Source: DASWJZ01 sp963792885
Lineage (GTDB): Bacteria; Pseudomonadota; Alphaproteobacteria; Rhizobiales; Afifellaceae
DNA length: 64,000 nt
Direction: 5' to 3'
Assembly: GCA_963792885.1 (NCBI GenBank)
Contig: CAWBXX010000001.1
Coordinates: 806,001-870,000, forward strand
Positions 1-9,758 of this stretch are shown one piece after another (position 1 is the first letter of the stretch; the number at the start of each line of letters is the position of its first letter). The notes beneath the pieces were generated by a model, which was given only the letters and a program-made list of their open reading frames with translations, was not told where the DNA came from and did not search any database. The position numbers and the translations under genes are program-made.

Positions 1-299
1 TCGGTCCCGGCATTGTTGACGAGAATGTCGAGTCCGCCGAGCGCCTCCACCGCATCGGCTACACCCTCCCGGCACTCAGTGGCATCGGTCACGTCGAGCG
101 TCAGCAGGGGCGCTTGTCGGCCAAGGGCCTGGATCGCCGCGGCGGTATCCTCAAGCGCGCGCAAATTGCGGCCGGCGAGCCCCACGTCGGCCCCCGCCCG
201 CGCAAGCCCCTCGGCAATGGCGCGGCCGATGCCGCTGCCGGCGCCGGTGACGAGAGCCTTGCGGCCGGTCAGGTCGAAGATGGAGAGGTCGGCGCTCAT
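1..299 (-). CDS. SDR family oxidoreductase, 3' end outside window
   Basis: The first 99 residues of a short-chain dehydrogenase/reductase are visible; the rest lies beyond the window edge. The NAD(P)-binding glycine motif TGAGSGIG is at residues 18-25 and the NNAG motif of the Rossmann fold is at the cut edge. The ATG at 297-299 fits the usual SDR N-terminus. The family interconverts alcohols and ketones with NAD(P)H, but the substrate cannot be told because the active-site Tyr-Lys region is missing. It is divergent from the LysR gene that starts about 100 bases away, so LysR control is a reasonable guess. Confidence 0.9.
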   Translation of the reverse strand, partial: MSADLSIFDLTGRKALVTGAGSGIGRAIAEGLARAGADVGLAGRNLRALEDTAAAIQALGRQAPLLTLDVTDATECREGVADAVEALGGLDILVNNAGT

Positions 300-400
300 C
301 GGCCGCCGCTTGACACCCGCGGTGCCTTCCTCTCTTTCGCAATGCGGCAGTCATCAATGGGGCGCCGTCCGTTTGCCGGAGGCCGCCGCCGGCAGGGATA

Positions 401-1333
401 ATGCGCTTCACCTTCCGCCAGCTGGAGTATTTCGTCGCGGCGGCGGAGACCGGCAGCATCACGCTCGCCTCCGAGCGCATCAACATCTCGCAGCCCTCGA
501 TCTCTACGGCGATCTCCAACCTGGAGACCGAACTCGGCGTGCAGCTCTTCGTCCGCCATCATGCGCAGGGGCTCTCGCTCACCCAGGCCGGCAGGCGCCT
601 CTTGCTGGAAGCGAAGGGCCTGCTTGCCCAGGCGTCGCATCTCTACGACGTCGTCTCCGAGGTCACCGAAGTCGTGCGCGGCCAGCTCAGCGTCGGCTGC
701 ATGGTGACGTTCGCGCCAATGATCATCCCGGAGCTCTGCCATGAATTCACGCGCGCCTACCCGGACGTGGTGATCCGGCAGCAGGAGCGACATCAAGAGA
801 ACCTCTTCGACGGGCTGCGCCGGGTCGAGATCGACGTCGCGCTCACCTACGACCTGCAGATTCCGAGCGACATCGAATTCGAGCCGCTCGCCGTGCTTCC
901 GTTGCACGTGCTCGTCGGCGAGCAGCATCCTTTGGCAAGCCGCCCGTCGATCGCGCTCGAGGAGATCGCACAGGAGCCGCTGATCCTTCTCGACCTGCCG
1001 ATCAGCCGCGAATACTTCATGGCGGCGTATCTGAGCCATGGTCTTGAGCCAAAGATCGGCGCGCGGTCGAGCTATCCCGACGTGATCCGCACGATGGTGG
1101 CCAACGGCTACGGCTACACGCTCGCCAATGTGCGTCCGCGCTCCGACATGTCGCTCGACGGCCGCCGTCTCGTGCGCCTCAAGCTGGAAGGAGATCACCG
1201 CCCGATGCGCATCGGAGTGGCGCGGCTCGGAAGCATCGCAAAGACGCGCCTCATCGCGGCGTTCGAAAGCCATTGCCGCTCCTTCATCAGCGACGGCTAC
1301 ATACCGGGCATGGTCGCGCCGAATCTCGACTGA
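401..1333 (+). CDS. LysR family transcriptional regulator
   Basis: A 310-residue, full-length LysR-type regulator. The winged helix-turn-helix occupies about residues 3-62, with SQPSIS at 30-35 and SLTQAGR near 59-65, as is typical. The effector domain follows from about residue 90. It is intact. The 101-base spacer to the divergent SDR gene (1-299) is the usual place for a LysR operator, so that SDR is the likely target. The ABC importer downstream is convergent and ends only 31 bases away. The inducer is unknown. Confidence 0.93.
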   Translation: MRFTFRQLEYFVAAAETGSITLASERINISQPSISTAISNLETELGVQLFVRHHAQGLSLTQAGRRLLLEAKGLLAQASHLYDVVSEVTEVVRGQLSVGCMVTFAPMIIPELCHEFTRAYPDVVIRQQERHQENLFDGLRRVEIDVALTYDLQIPSDIEFEPLAVLPLHVLVGEQHPLASRPSIALEEIAQEPLILLDLPISREYFMAAYLSHGLEPKIGARSSYPDVIRTMVANGYGYTLANVRPRSDMSLDGRRLVRLKLEGDHRPMRIGVARLGSIAKTRLIAAFESHCRSFISDGYIPGMVAPNLD

Positions 1334-1364
1334 CGTCTGCGGCATCCCGCCCTCCCCTGACGAA

Positions 1365-2171
1365 TCACTCGTCGTCGAGATCGCCGTGCAGAAGCTGCAG
1401 GATGCGGCGCTTGATCATGAGGAACTGCGGGTCGAGCACGAGATCCATGGAGCGCGGGTGGCGGAAGCCGATCGCGATCTCCTCCTGGATGCGACCCGGC
1501 CTTCCGGTCATTACGTAGACGCGGTCGCCGAGGAGGATCGCCTCGTCGATATCGTGCGTCACGAAGAGCACGGTCTTGTGCGTGTGCTCCCAGACGCGGA
1601 GAAGCAGCTTCTGCATCTGCGACCGTGTCTGGCTGTCGAGTGCGCCGAACGGCTCGTCCATCAGCAGGATCTCGGGGTCGTTGGCGAGCGCGCGCGCGAT
1701 CGCCACGCGCTGCATCATTCCGCCGGAAAGCTGGTTCGGATAGGCTTCCGCGAATTGCGTCAGCCCGACTTCGGCGAGAAAGCGCTCGACGATGACCTTG
1801 CGCTCCGCCGCCGGAATCTTGCGCCGCTTCAGGCCGAACTCAACGTTCTCGGCGACGTTCAGCCAGGGAAACAAGGTGTAGGACTGGAACACCATGCCTC
1901 GTTCCCACCCCGGGCCGTCGATCACCTCATCGTTGATAAGAATCTCGCCGTCCGTCGGGTCGATGAGCCCTGCCGCCAGATATAGCAGGCTCGACTTCCC
2001 GCACCCGGACGGACCGACGATCACCGCGAACTCCTTGTCGGCGACGTCGAAGCTGATGTCGTCCAGCGCGGTGATCGGGCCGCTCTTCGCCTCGTATTTT
2101 AGACTCACGCCGCAAACGCGGAGTTTCGGCTCTGCAGGAGCGGGCTCGACGACCGCCGGCGCTATCTTCAC
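1365..2171 (-). CDS. ABC transporter ATP-binding protein, NitT/TauT type
   Basis: The ATPase of a nitrate/sulfonate/taurine-type importer, about 268 residues. Counting from the chosen start, Walker A GPSGCGKS is at 53-60, the Q-loop Gln at 96, the signature LSGGM at 148-152 and Walker B LLMDEP at 169-174. The D-loop and switch His (FVTHD) follow. I chose the GTG at 2169-2171 because it overlaps the permease TGA in a GTGA junction; another GTG lies four codons upstream. It would sit on the cytoplasmic side of the permease at 2168-2974. Family members move small anions, sulfonates, pyrimidines or thiamin precursors, so the substrate stays open. Confidence 0.93.
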   Translation of the reverse strand: MKIAPAVVEPAPAEPKLRVCGVSLKYEAKSGPITALDDISFDVADKEFAVIVGPSGCGKSSLLYLAAGLIDPTDGEILINDEVIDGPGWERGMVFQSYTLFPWLNVAENVEFGLKRRKIPAAERKVIVERFLAEVGLTQFAEAYPNQLSGGMMQRVAIARALANDPEILLMDEPFGALDSQTRSQMQKLLLRVWEHTHKTVLFVTHDIDEAILLGDRVYVMTGRPGRIQEEIAIGFRHPRSMDLVLDPQFLMIKRRILQLLHGDLDDE

Positions 2172-2974
2172 TGCTTCGCCCACGGCGCAAACTTGAGGCT
2201 GAGGAAGCGGAAGGCCTGGTCGGTCAGAAGGCCGAGCAGGCCGATGATGGCGATCGCCATGAAGATCGTGTCGACCTCGAAACCGCGCATCGCCTTCAGG
2301 CTGATATAGCCTAGCCCGCTCGACGCGGCGACGAGCTCGGCAACCACGAGGTAGGTCCACGCCCACCCCATCGTCACGCGGAGCGTCGCCAGGATGCCGG
2401 GAAGCGAGGCCGGCGCAAGGACATGAATCACGACGTCGCGGCGCGAGGCGCCGAGGGTGTAAGAGGCGTTCAGAAGATCCTTCGAGACGCCGCGCACCAC
2501 GTCCGCGATCATCACGAGCTGCTGGAAGAACGTGCCGAAGATGATGACGGTCACCCGCTGCTCGATACCGATGCCGATCCAAAGGATGAAGAGCGGGACG
2601 AACGAGGTGACCGGCAGGTAGCGGATGAAGTTGACCAGCGGCTCGAGCGCCGCCTGCACGATGCGGAACGTGCCCATCATGAGCCCAAGCGGTATCGCGA
2701 CAAGGGAGGAGATGATGAAGCCGAGCATCACCACCTCGATGCTCGCCCACATATGCTCGAAAAGTAGGCCGCTCTTGGCGAGCTTGATCGTCTTCGCAAT
2801 CACCATCCCCGGCGTCGGCAGGAACATCGAGGGCGTGACGTGACCGTAGGAGAGAATCGCCCAGCCGCCGACCACGACGACCCAGACCGCGATTCCGGCG
2901 CTCAGAACCGTCGCGTGCGGGATCTCCGTGTCCGGCGTCAGGCAGCGTTGTAGGAGCGAGCGCCTCTTTGCCAT
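2168..2974 (-). CDS. ABC transporter permease, NitT/TauT type
   Basis: A 268-residue inner-membrane permease with about six hydrophobic segments. An EAA-like cytoplasmic loop (GASRRDVVIHVLAPASLPG) lies around residues 165-190 and contacts the ATPase. It is intact. It overlaps the ATPase start by four bases and follows the binding-protein gene by 22 bases, so the three genes form one operon read leftward from 3989. This matches the SsuC/TauC family of importers. Confidence 0.92.
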   Translation of the reverse strand: MAKRRSLLQRCLTPDTEIPHATVLSAGIAVWVVVVGGWAILSYGHVTPSMFLPTPGMVIAKTIKLAKSGLLFEHMWASIEVVMLGFIISSLVAIPLGLMMGTFRIVQAALEPLVNFIRYLPVTSFVPLFILWIGIGIEQRVTVIIFGTFFQQLVMIADVVRGVSKDLLNASYTLGASRRDVVIHVLAPASLPGILATLRVTMGWAWTYLVVAELVAASSGLGYISLKAMRGFEVDTIFMAIAIIGLLGLLTDQAFRFLSLKFAPWAKQ

Positions 2975-2996
2975 GTCAGACGTTCGCTCCGCCGGT

Positions 2997-3989
2997 TCAG
3001 GGGTTGACGAACGACGTATCGACGATGGTGCCGTAGTCGATCTTCATTTTCATCTCATGACCGAGCCCCGTCCAGATCTCGCCGCCGAGCGTGACGAGAT
3101 CGCCGAGCGGACCGGGCTTTTCGATCGTGCCCATGTATTCCTTGTTCATCGCCTCATCATAGAAGCGGACGCCCTTCGCAGAATCGGCGAAATCCTTCGG
3201 GTCGGTGAGATATCCGCCGACGCCCTTCGCCATGATCTTGTAGGCGTCCTCCTGGTTGCTCTTGATGTACTCGTTGGCCTTGTTCAGGCCGGCGACGAGC
3301 GCCTTCACGTCGTCGGGCTGGTTCTTGATGACGTCGCAGGAGAGCTCCACCACGTCGACGATGACGCCCGGTATCGCAGTCGAGTCGATCAGCACTTTCC
3401 CCGTCCCGCTCTTCTTGGCGAGCGTCAGGTTCGGCTCCCAGGTGACGGCAGCCGGAATCGACCCCGCCATGAAAGCGGCCGCGGCGTCGTCGGCGCTCAT
3501 GTTGGAGACGACGACGTCGTCCGGCGTCATGCCGTTCTGCTTCAGATAATAGGCGAACCAGAACTCGGAGGTGGACCCTTCGTTCATCGCCACCTGCACG
3601 CCCTTCAGATCCTGGATCTTGTTCACGTCGTTCTGGACGAGGAGACCGTCGCCGCCATAGCTGTCGTCGAGCGTATAGACCGCTTTGAAGCAGAAATCGT
3701 CCGAGCGGTATTTCATGATCTCGTCGATCGTGGACAGCGACCCGTCGAGCTTTCCAGCGGCGGCAGCGGCCATATAAAGCGAGGAATCCTCGATCACCTG
3801 CAGGTCGACGTCGAGGCCCATGTCCTTGAAGTAGCCGAGGTCGCGGGCGAGGTACATCGGCCCGTAACCGACCCACGTCGTGTGGCCGATCCTGAGCGTC
3901 CCGGCCGCAGCCAGACCTCCGGTGGATACCAGAACGGCGCCCGCGAGCAGGACGCGGGCGGCGGAATTCATCAGACCCGATTTCGACAT
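2997..3989 (-). CDS. ABC transporter substrate-binding protein, NitT/TauT type
   Basis: A 330-residue periplasmic binding protein. Residues 1 to about 29 form a Sec signal peptide (hydrophobic core AARVLLAGAVLV, small residues before TLRIGHTTW). The mature part has the GYGPMYLARDLGYFKDMGLDV stretch typical of the SsuA/ThiY/NMT1 fold. It is intact and first in the importer operon (3989 to 1365). A GGAGGGGAG ribosome-binding site lies just before the ATG. Related proteins bind sulfonates, nitrate, riboflavin or pyrimidines. The neighbouring catabolic genes suggest a nitrogen-containing organic compound, which is inference only. Confidence 0.9.
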   Translation of the reverse strand: MSKSGLMNSAARVLLAGAVLVSTGGLAAAGTLRIGHTTWVGYGPMYLARDLGYFKDMGLDVDLQVIEDSSLYMAAAAAGKLDGSLSTIDEIMKYRSDDFCFKAVYTLDDSYGGDGLLVQNDVNKIQDLKGVQVAMNEGSTSEFWFAYYLKQNGMTPDDVVVSNMSADDAAAAFMAGSIPAAVTWEPNLTLAKKSGTGKVLIDSTAIPGVIVDVVELSCDVIKNQPDDVKALVAGLNKANEYIKSNQEDAYKIMAKGVGGYLTDPKDFADSAKGVRFYDEAMNKEYMGTIEKPGPLGDLVTLGGEIWTGLGHEMKMKIDYGTIVDTSFVNP

Positions 3990-4178
3990 GGAATTTCTCC
4001 CCTCCAGAACGACGCGCCGGAGCGGAGGCTCCCGGTCGCCCGATGATCGGCTTTTCCACTATCCCGACAGCAAACCGGCCCCAAAATTAGCTTTTTCCGA
4101 ATTGAGAGTAACGTTTTGCCGAAAGCTGCGTCACGTTCAAAAACGAGGCACGGCCGCCCAGAAAAAGTACCTCGCCGC

Positions 4179-6297
4179 CTACGTGCCGGCATGACGCGAG
4201 AACCCGCCTTCCCAGCCGTCCTCCAACGGCGCAAGCGCCGTTACTTCGCGCCGGAAGGGTAGCGCGTCGCCTAAGGGCGCGCCATCGAGTTCCTCGGCGG
4301 CACGCCTGCCGGAGAACACTGCCGCCGCAATCGTCGCTGGCGCCAGCGCATCCCCGATCGTCGTGACGCTGGCAATGCCGGCGTCTTTCCAGGCCTCGCG
4401 CTGGGCATCGAGAGCCGTCGCCAGCGAATTCTCAGGGAGGCGCGCGGTCACGAGCACGACCGCCTCGGCGGCGAGCCACACGTCCTTTCCGCTGAACACG
4501 CATTTGAGCGCGGCGCCGTCCGCGGAGACCGAATCGAGCACCTTGTGCGGCAGAATGCGCACGCCAAGCTCCAGGAGCCGCGCCTGCACGCGGAACTGCT
4601 CCATAGTCATGTGCGTCCAGTTGGAGACGTCCGCCGCCGGCGTCGTGATCGCGATTTCGAGCCCCTCGCGCGCCAGGAGCTCGGCCAGCACGCCGCCCAT
4701 GTAGTAGTGGTCGTCGTCGTAGATCAGCGCCGAGCGCATGCCGGCGTGCCTGCCCGCCACAATGTCTTCGGGCGTGAAGACCTTTGCGCCGGCCGCAATC
4801 GGGACGGGTCTCAGGACGCGGCGCGCGACGCCGTCCCGGCGCCAGTGCGATCCGGTTGCAACCACGACGTGCTCGGCGCCATAGCTGAGCACGTCCTCCG
4901 CCGTCAGGCGGCTGTCGCGGTAGATCTCGACGTTCGGCATTCGCTCCAGCTGGTAGACGCGATAGTCGGCAACGCGCTTCCAGGCTGCGAGGCCCGGCAG
5001 CTTCGCCTCCACCGCCACCCGGCCGCCGAGCGTCGTCGTCGCCTCGGCAAGCGCCACGTCGTAGCCGCGCCGGCCGAGCATCATAGCGGCTTCGAGGCCA
5101 GCCGGACCGGCGCCGACAACAAGCACCTTCGCCGGCGTCGGCGCCGGTGCGATACGTTCAGGATGCCAGCCGCGCCGCCATTCCTCCCCCATCGAGGGGT
5201 TCTGCGTGCAGCGGATCGGGCTCATTGTGAAATCGCCGGAGACGCAGATATTGCAGCCGATGCACTCGCGGATCTCCTCGATCCGCCCCTCCTCGATCTT
5301 CTTCGGCAGGAACGGGTCGGCGATCGACGGCCGCGCCGCACCGATCAGGTCGAGCAATCCCTCGCGCACCATTCGCACCATCGTGTCGGGCGAGGTGAAG
5401 CGGCCGACGCCGACCACCGGCTTCGTCGTCAGCTGCTTGATGCCGCGGATGTAGGGCTCCTCGTAGGCCTCCGGCGTGAAGCGCGAGGTCGGCGCTGTCG
5501 TTATCCCAGCCGGAGATCGTGAGGTCCCAAAGGTCCGGCAGCTCGCCGAGCAGCCCGATCAGGTCCTCAGCCTCGGCGGCGTGAAATCCCTCCTCGCCGA
5601 TCAGCTCGTCGACGGAGATACGGCAGACGACGCCGCAGCGGTCGCCGACCGCCTCCTTGGTGTCCTCGATCAGCTCGCGCAGAAGCCGCGCGCGGTTCTC
5701 CAGGCTGCCGCCGTATTCGTCGGTGCGCTGGTTGTAGCGGCGGGAGAGGAAATACATCGGCCCGCCAAGGAGCTTTGCCGCGTAGACATAGACGATGTCG
5801 TAGTCGACCTTCTTGGCTCTGAGCGCCGCCTGGCGGTGCCAGCGGCGAAGGTTTGCGATGTCGGTCTTGTCCATCGCGCGCGCCTGCACCGGGTCGTTGG
5901 TGAAGGTCGCGATCGGCAGGTTCGCCGGTCCGAGCGGCACCTCGCGCGAATAGAAATTCGGGCTGTTCATGCCGTTGTGGCAGAGCTCGAGGCCGGCAAG
6001 CGCGTCATGCGCATGGATCGCGTCGGCGATCCTCGCCAGCATCGGCAGGTCCTGGTCGTCCCAGATCCTGAGCTCGATGAAGGGACATATCTCCGAGCTC
6101 GGGTAAATCTCGGCCTGCTCGCTGCAGACGACCGCCCAGCCGCCCTCCGCTTTCACCGCCCGCATCGTCGCAAGCGCGGTGGCGTCGCGGTAGCCCATGC
6201 CGTTGCAATGCGGCACCTGGTAGAAGCGGTTCTTCGCTGTGACCGGCCCGATCCTGACCGGCTCGAACAACACGTCGTAGCGAGAATCTCGCGCCAT
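4179..6297 (-). CDS. NADH:flavin oxidoreductase, DgcA/StcD (N-methyl amine demethylase) type, one frame break
   Basis: About 705 residues once repaired. Residues 1 to about 370 form the old-yellow-enzyme barrel (GPVTAKNRFYQVPHCNGMGY; RRYNQRTDEYGGSLENR). Next come the 4Fe-4S cysteines in CIGCNICVSG and RCTQNP, then an NAD/FAD domain beginning VLVVGAGPAGLEAA. This is the trimethylamine-dehydrogenase/2,4-dienoyl-CoA-reductase architecture. Wording across the whole length is very close to alphaproteobacterial DgcA/StcD, which strip methyl groups from dimethylglycine or N-methylproline. One extra base near 5490 breaks the frame after SGWDNDSA. The start at 6297 has GGAAGGGG upstream and fits family alignments; an upstream ATG would add 27 unusual residues. 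Confidence 0.85.
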
Positions 6298-6474
6298 CCC
6301 GTCCCCTTCCGCCCGGAAATACGAGAGGAGGCTATCGTCATCCATCGCGAGGCGGGAATTCGGACTATCCGAACCCAAGGCACGGAAAGCGCTTCTTTAC
6401 TCGCGCGGCGCCGGCCGACCATTTTTCCGCAGAATGCAACCCTATGTCGCTCGGGAGCGCGCGGCGGAGGCTCG

Positions 6475-7990
6475 ATGATCAGGACTGGCAGTCAATACCG
6501 GGACTCGCTCAAGGACGGGCGGCGGGTCTTCGTCAACGGCGAACGCGTCAAGGACGTGACCACGCATCCAATGTTCAAACCGTTGGTCGATATCCGCGCG
6601 CGCATCTACGACATGCAGCACGAGGCGGCGACCGCGCCGATCCTGACTTACGAGGAGGACGGCGAGCCATCCGCGATCGCCAACAAGCTGCCGACCTCGC
6701 AGCAGGACTGGTGGGACAAGCGGCGCGCCACCGACGCAATGCTGGAGGACATCGGCGGCGTCGTCACCCGCGTCGGCGACGAGACCGTCGGCGAGATGTG
6801 GTCGCTCTATGACGGCCAGGACGTGCTGAACGAGGTCGACCCGCGCTTCTCGGAGAACATCCGCCGCCACGTCGCGCACGTGCTCAAGGCCGACCCGTTC
6901 CACGTCTCCGCCAATACCGATCCGAAGGGCGACCGCTCCAAGCCGCCGCAGGAGCAGGACCCCGACATGCTTCTCCACGTCGTGAAGGAGACGGATGCGG
7001 GCATCGTCGTGCGCGGCGCGAAATACGAGACAGCCGCCGCCTACGCCAACCAGGCCTTCACCAAGCCAACCATCGCCAACTGGGGCAACGAGGCGCTTTC
7101 CGATTACGCGGTCGGCTTCATCTGCGACCTCGGCTCGCCGAACCTGAAGTTCATCTGCCGCACCGGTTTCGCGGGGCGCGCGCCCGCGGCGGACTACCCG
7201 CTCTCCAACCGCTTCGACGAGGTCGACACCCTCGTCGTCTTCGACGACGTCGTGATCCCCTGGGAGAACGTGCTCTTCTATCGCCACACCAAGGCGGCGA
7301 CCTTCATCCGCGCGACGCTGCACCGCTACTCGGCCTTCGCCTTCGTGCAGCGCAACCTGAAGCTCGCCGACATGCTGATCGGCGCGGCGCTCTTCAACGC
7401 GCGCCAGACCGGGCTCGACAAGCAGCAGGCGGTGCAGGAGAAGCTCGCAACGCTCGCGGTCTACCGCGAGGGCATCAACGCCCACCTGACCGCCGCCATC
7501 ACGCTGGCGGAGATGAGCCCCGCCGGGCTGACGATGCCGAACCAGTCGCTGCTCTATACCGGCCGCGTGCTCGCCTGCTCGCAGCTTCACGAGATGATGC
7601 ACATCGCGCGCGAGCTTTGCGGCGGGCAGATCTGCGTCACGCCCGACAAGGCCGCCTTCGACGCGCCCGAGACGAAGCCGTGGCTGGAGAAGTATTACAG
7701 CGTCAACGAGAACTGGGTGGCGGAGGACCGGCGCAAGCTGCTCGCGTTCGCGCGCGACCTCCTCAATTCCGATTATGCCGGCCACCGACTGACGTTCCAG
7801 CTCTTCGCCCAGTCGCCGCCTTTCGCGCATCTCGCCGCCGTCTATCGCAATTTCGACTGGGACGGCCCGCTCGCGCTTCGTGAAGAAGTCGGCCGACCTC
7901 TCCGACCGCGTGCTGGCGTCGAAGTCCCGCGAGCCGGGCGACTCGGCCGTCAATTCCTGGTTCGCCAACGCCCGCGCCGCGGCCGAATAG
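6475..7990 (+). CDS. 4-hydroxyphenylacetate 3-monooxygenase (HpaB) family oxygenase, one frame break
   Basis: A flavin-dependent oxygenase of the HpaB/acyl-CoA-dehydrogenase fold, about 504 residues when repaired. Early family features are the SLKDGRRVFVNGERVKDVT start and HPMFKPLVD; later ones are DDVVIPWENVLFYR and the C-terminal four-helix part with CGGQICVTPD. Such enzymes use FADH2 from a partner reductase to hydroxylate phenols or N-heterocycles; the reductase follows 10 bases downstream. GGAGG sits 5 bases before the ATG. One extra base near 7875 shifts the last 38 codons; the true C-terminus reads on to TAG at 7988-7990. The substrate is unknown and need not be 4-hydroxyphenylacetate. 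Confidence 0.87.
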
Positions 7991-8000
7991 GAGCGCCAGG

Positions 8001-8537
8001 GTGGCTGCGCTCGGCGATCTTGCGTCGGTGGAGGAGCGCTATCTCGCCGGCATGAGCCATGCCGCCGCGACGGTTTCCGTGGTCACCACCGACGGGCCGG
8101 CCGGGCGCTTCGGCGTCACCGTCTCGGCCATGGCCTCGGTGTCGCTGGAAGGCCCGATCCTGCTCGTCTGCCTCCACCAGATGAGCGCGGCGGCCGCGCG
8201 CGATCCGCGAGAACGGCGCCTTCTGCGTGAACCTCCTGCGCCACGACCAGTCGCCGATCGCCGACACCTTTGCCGGGCGGGTGAAGACCACAGACGGCGA
8301 CAAGTTCTCCTGCGCGAAGTGGACAGCAATGACGACTGGCGCCCCACGGCTCGCCGATCCGCTCGTCGCCTTCGATTGCCGGCTCATCCGCACCGACCTT
8401 GTCGGCACGCATTATGTGTTCTTCGGCGAGGTCGCCGAGATTTTCCTCTCGGCAGGCGCCCCGCTGATCTATCGGCTCGAAGAGCTACGGCACGGCGTCA
8501 AGTATCGCCGGCCGAGCGGATGGAAGCAAGCTCATGA
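8001..8537 (+). CDS. Flavin reductase family protein, frame-broken
   Basis: A small flavin reductase (FMN-binding split barrel, HpaC-like), about 177 residues if three extra bases are removed. The N-terminus (GMSHAAATVSVVTTDGPAGRFG, VSLEGPILLVCL) is in one frame. REN-GAFCVNLLRHDQ through THYVFFGEVAEIFL is in the next (break near 8202). KSYGTASSIAGR is in the third (near 8480), and a last shift would reach the TGA at 8535-8537. That TGA overlaps the next ATG as ATGA. It should supply reduced flavin to the oxygenase upstream. The start is GTG at 8001. The C-terminus is the least certain part. Confidence 0.78.
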   Translation: MAALGDLASVEERYLAGMSHAAATVSVVTTDGPAGRFGVTVSAMASVSLEGPILLVCLHQMSAAAARDPRERRLLREPPAPRPVADRRHLCRAGEDHRRRQVLLREVDSNDDWRPTARRSARRLRLPAHPHRPCRHALCVLRRGRRDFPLGRRPADLSARRATARRQVSPAERMEASS

Positions 8538-8958
8538 TCCACAGGCGCATCCGGCCCTTCAATACCAAGGACACCTATCCGGAGCAGCGCCTCGACAACG
8601 ATCTCGCGCAGGCCGTCGTCGCGCGCGGCACGATGGTGTTCCTGCGCGGGCAGGTGTCCGCAGGACCTCGACACGGCGGAGAATGTCGGCGTCGGCGATC
8701 CGGTCGCGCAGACGCATAAGGTCATGCAGAACATCCGCCAGCTTCTCGACGAATGCGGCGCGGCGATGGGGCATGTCACAAAGCTCGTCGTCTATCTGAC
8801 CGACATTCGCCATCGCGAGGCCGTCTATCGCACCATGGGCGAATACATAATCGGCGTGCACCCGGTCTGCACCGGCCTCGTCGTCGTGGCGCTGGCGCGG
8901 CCCGGAATGGCTGGTGGAGATCGATGCGACCGCCGTCATTCCGGACGGCGGCGAATGA
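8534..8958 (+). CDS. RidA/YjgF family protein, two frame breaks
   Basis: A RidA-family protein of about 140 residues when repaired. The family hydrolyses reactive enamines/imines and some members are ring-cleavage deaminases in pyrimidine or nitroaromatic breakdown. Seen are GTMVFLRGQV, the helix VMQNIRQLLDECGAAMGHVTKLVVYLTD, and the C-terminal LARPEWLVEIDATAVIP, which matches the family's P-xx-L-VEIEA ending. Extra bases near 8662 and 8908 put these in three frames. The ATG at 8534 overlaps the flavin-reductase stop, and the TGA at 8956-8958 overlaps the next start, so it is inside the operon. The catalytic Arg equivalent is not resolved here. Confidence 0.85.
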
Positions 8959-9631
8959 CCTTCTCGATCGCCGCGCGCTGCGCGGAAACGGGAATGCTCG
9001 GCGTCGCGGTCTCCTCCTCGTCGCCGGCTGTCGCCGCGCGCTGCGCCTATGCCCGGGCAGACGTGGGCGCAATCTGCAGCCAGAATGTCACCGATCCGCG
9101 GCTCGGGACGCGCGGCCTTGAGCTTCTCGCCGAAGGAATGACGGCCGGAGAGGCAATCGAGACCCTGGTCAAGACCAGCGATCACATCGAATACCGCCAG
9201 CTCGCGGCGGTCGATGCCAGGGGCGGGTCGGCCGTGTATTCCGGCCCAAAGGCGCTGGGCGTCGTCAGCTTTGCGAAGGCGCAGGACGTCGCCTGTGCCG
9301 GCAATCTTCTCGCCTCGAAGGACGTGCCGCGCGCGATGATGGAGGCCTTCGTCTCGTCGCCGGGCCCGCTTGGCGATCGGCTCCTTATCGCGATGCGTGC
9401 CGGGCGCGATGCGGGCGGCGAGGCCGGCCCGGTTCACTCCGCGGGGCTGATGCTCGTTCGCGACGTTCCGTGGCCGGTCGCGGATCTTGCGCGTCGATTG
9501 GACCGAGGACCTGCCCGATCGATGCGCTCGCCGATATCTGGAAGATCTATGCCCCGCAGCTCGACGCCTACGTCCAGCGCGCCCTCGATCCGCGCGAGGC
9601 CCCGAGCTACGGCGTGCCGGGCGACGAATAA
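8955..9631 (+). CDS. DUF1028 family protein, two frame breaks
   Basis: About 224 residues when repaired. The start MTFSIAARCAETGMLGVAVSS and the segments QNVTDPRLGTRGLELLAEGMTA and CAGNLLASKDVP identify the DUF1028 family, an Ntn-hydrolase-like family often found beside amidohydrolase and amino-acid catabolism genes. The biochemical role is not established. Extra bases near 9491 and 9517 break only the last 50 codons, which read on as RVDWTEDLPIDALADIW to TAA at 9629-9631. Translationally coupled to the RidA gene by ATGA. The place in the operon suggests a role in the same nitrogen-compound pathway. Confidence 0.82.
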
Positions 9632-9651
9632 GGAGCCAGAGCGGGGCAATC

Positions 9652-9755
9652 CATTCCGCTCCTTCGAGGCTTTTTCACCCCCTCATGCTGAGGTGCGAGC
9701 GAAGCGAGCCTCGAAGCACGGGTGAAAAAGCACCTCAGCGATGAGGGCGGAATGA
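9652..9755. repeat. Palindromic intergenic repeat (rhizobial type)
   Basis: A nested inverted repeat fills the space between two convergent genes. CATTCCGC pairs with GCGGAATG at the outside, CCTCATGCTGAGGTGC (9681-9696) with GCACCTCAGCGATGAGG (9730-9746), and TTTTTCACCC (9671-9680) with GGGTGAAAAA (9719-9728). The core recurs at 39135-39243 and 41826-41860. It could fold on either strand and act as a bidirectional terminator. Confidence 0.8.
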
Positions 9756-9758
9756 ATT

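Noticed and set aside
296..1345. Long open frame opposite the LysR gene
   Set aside because: It mirrors a well-supported LysR gene, is Arg/His/Ala-rich with no domain, and arises from GC-rich codon bias.
5476..6474. Long plus-strand reading frame fused in front of the HpaB-type gene
   Set aside because: It is antisense to the DgcA-like flavoprotein, whose motifs are clear. The true oxygenase start is the ATG at 6475 with GGAGG.
6442..7968. A 508-codon minus-strand open frame
   Set aside because: Pure antisense shadow of the HpaB-type oxygenase; low-complexity composition and no recognisable domain.
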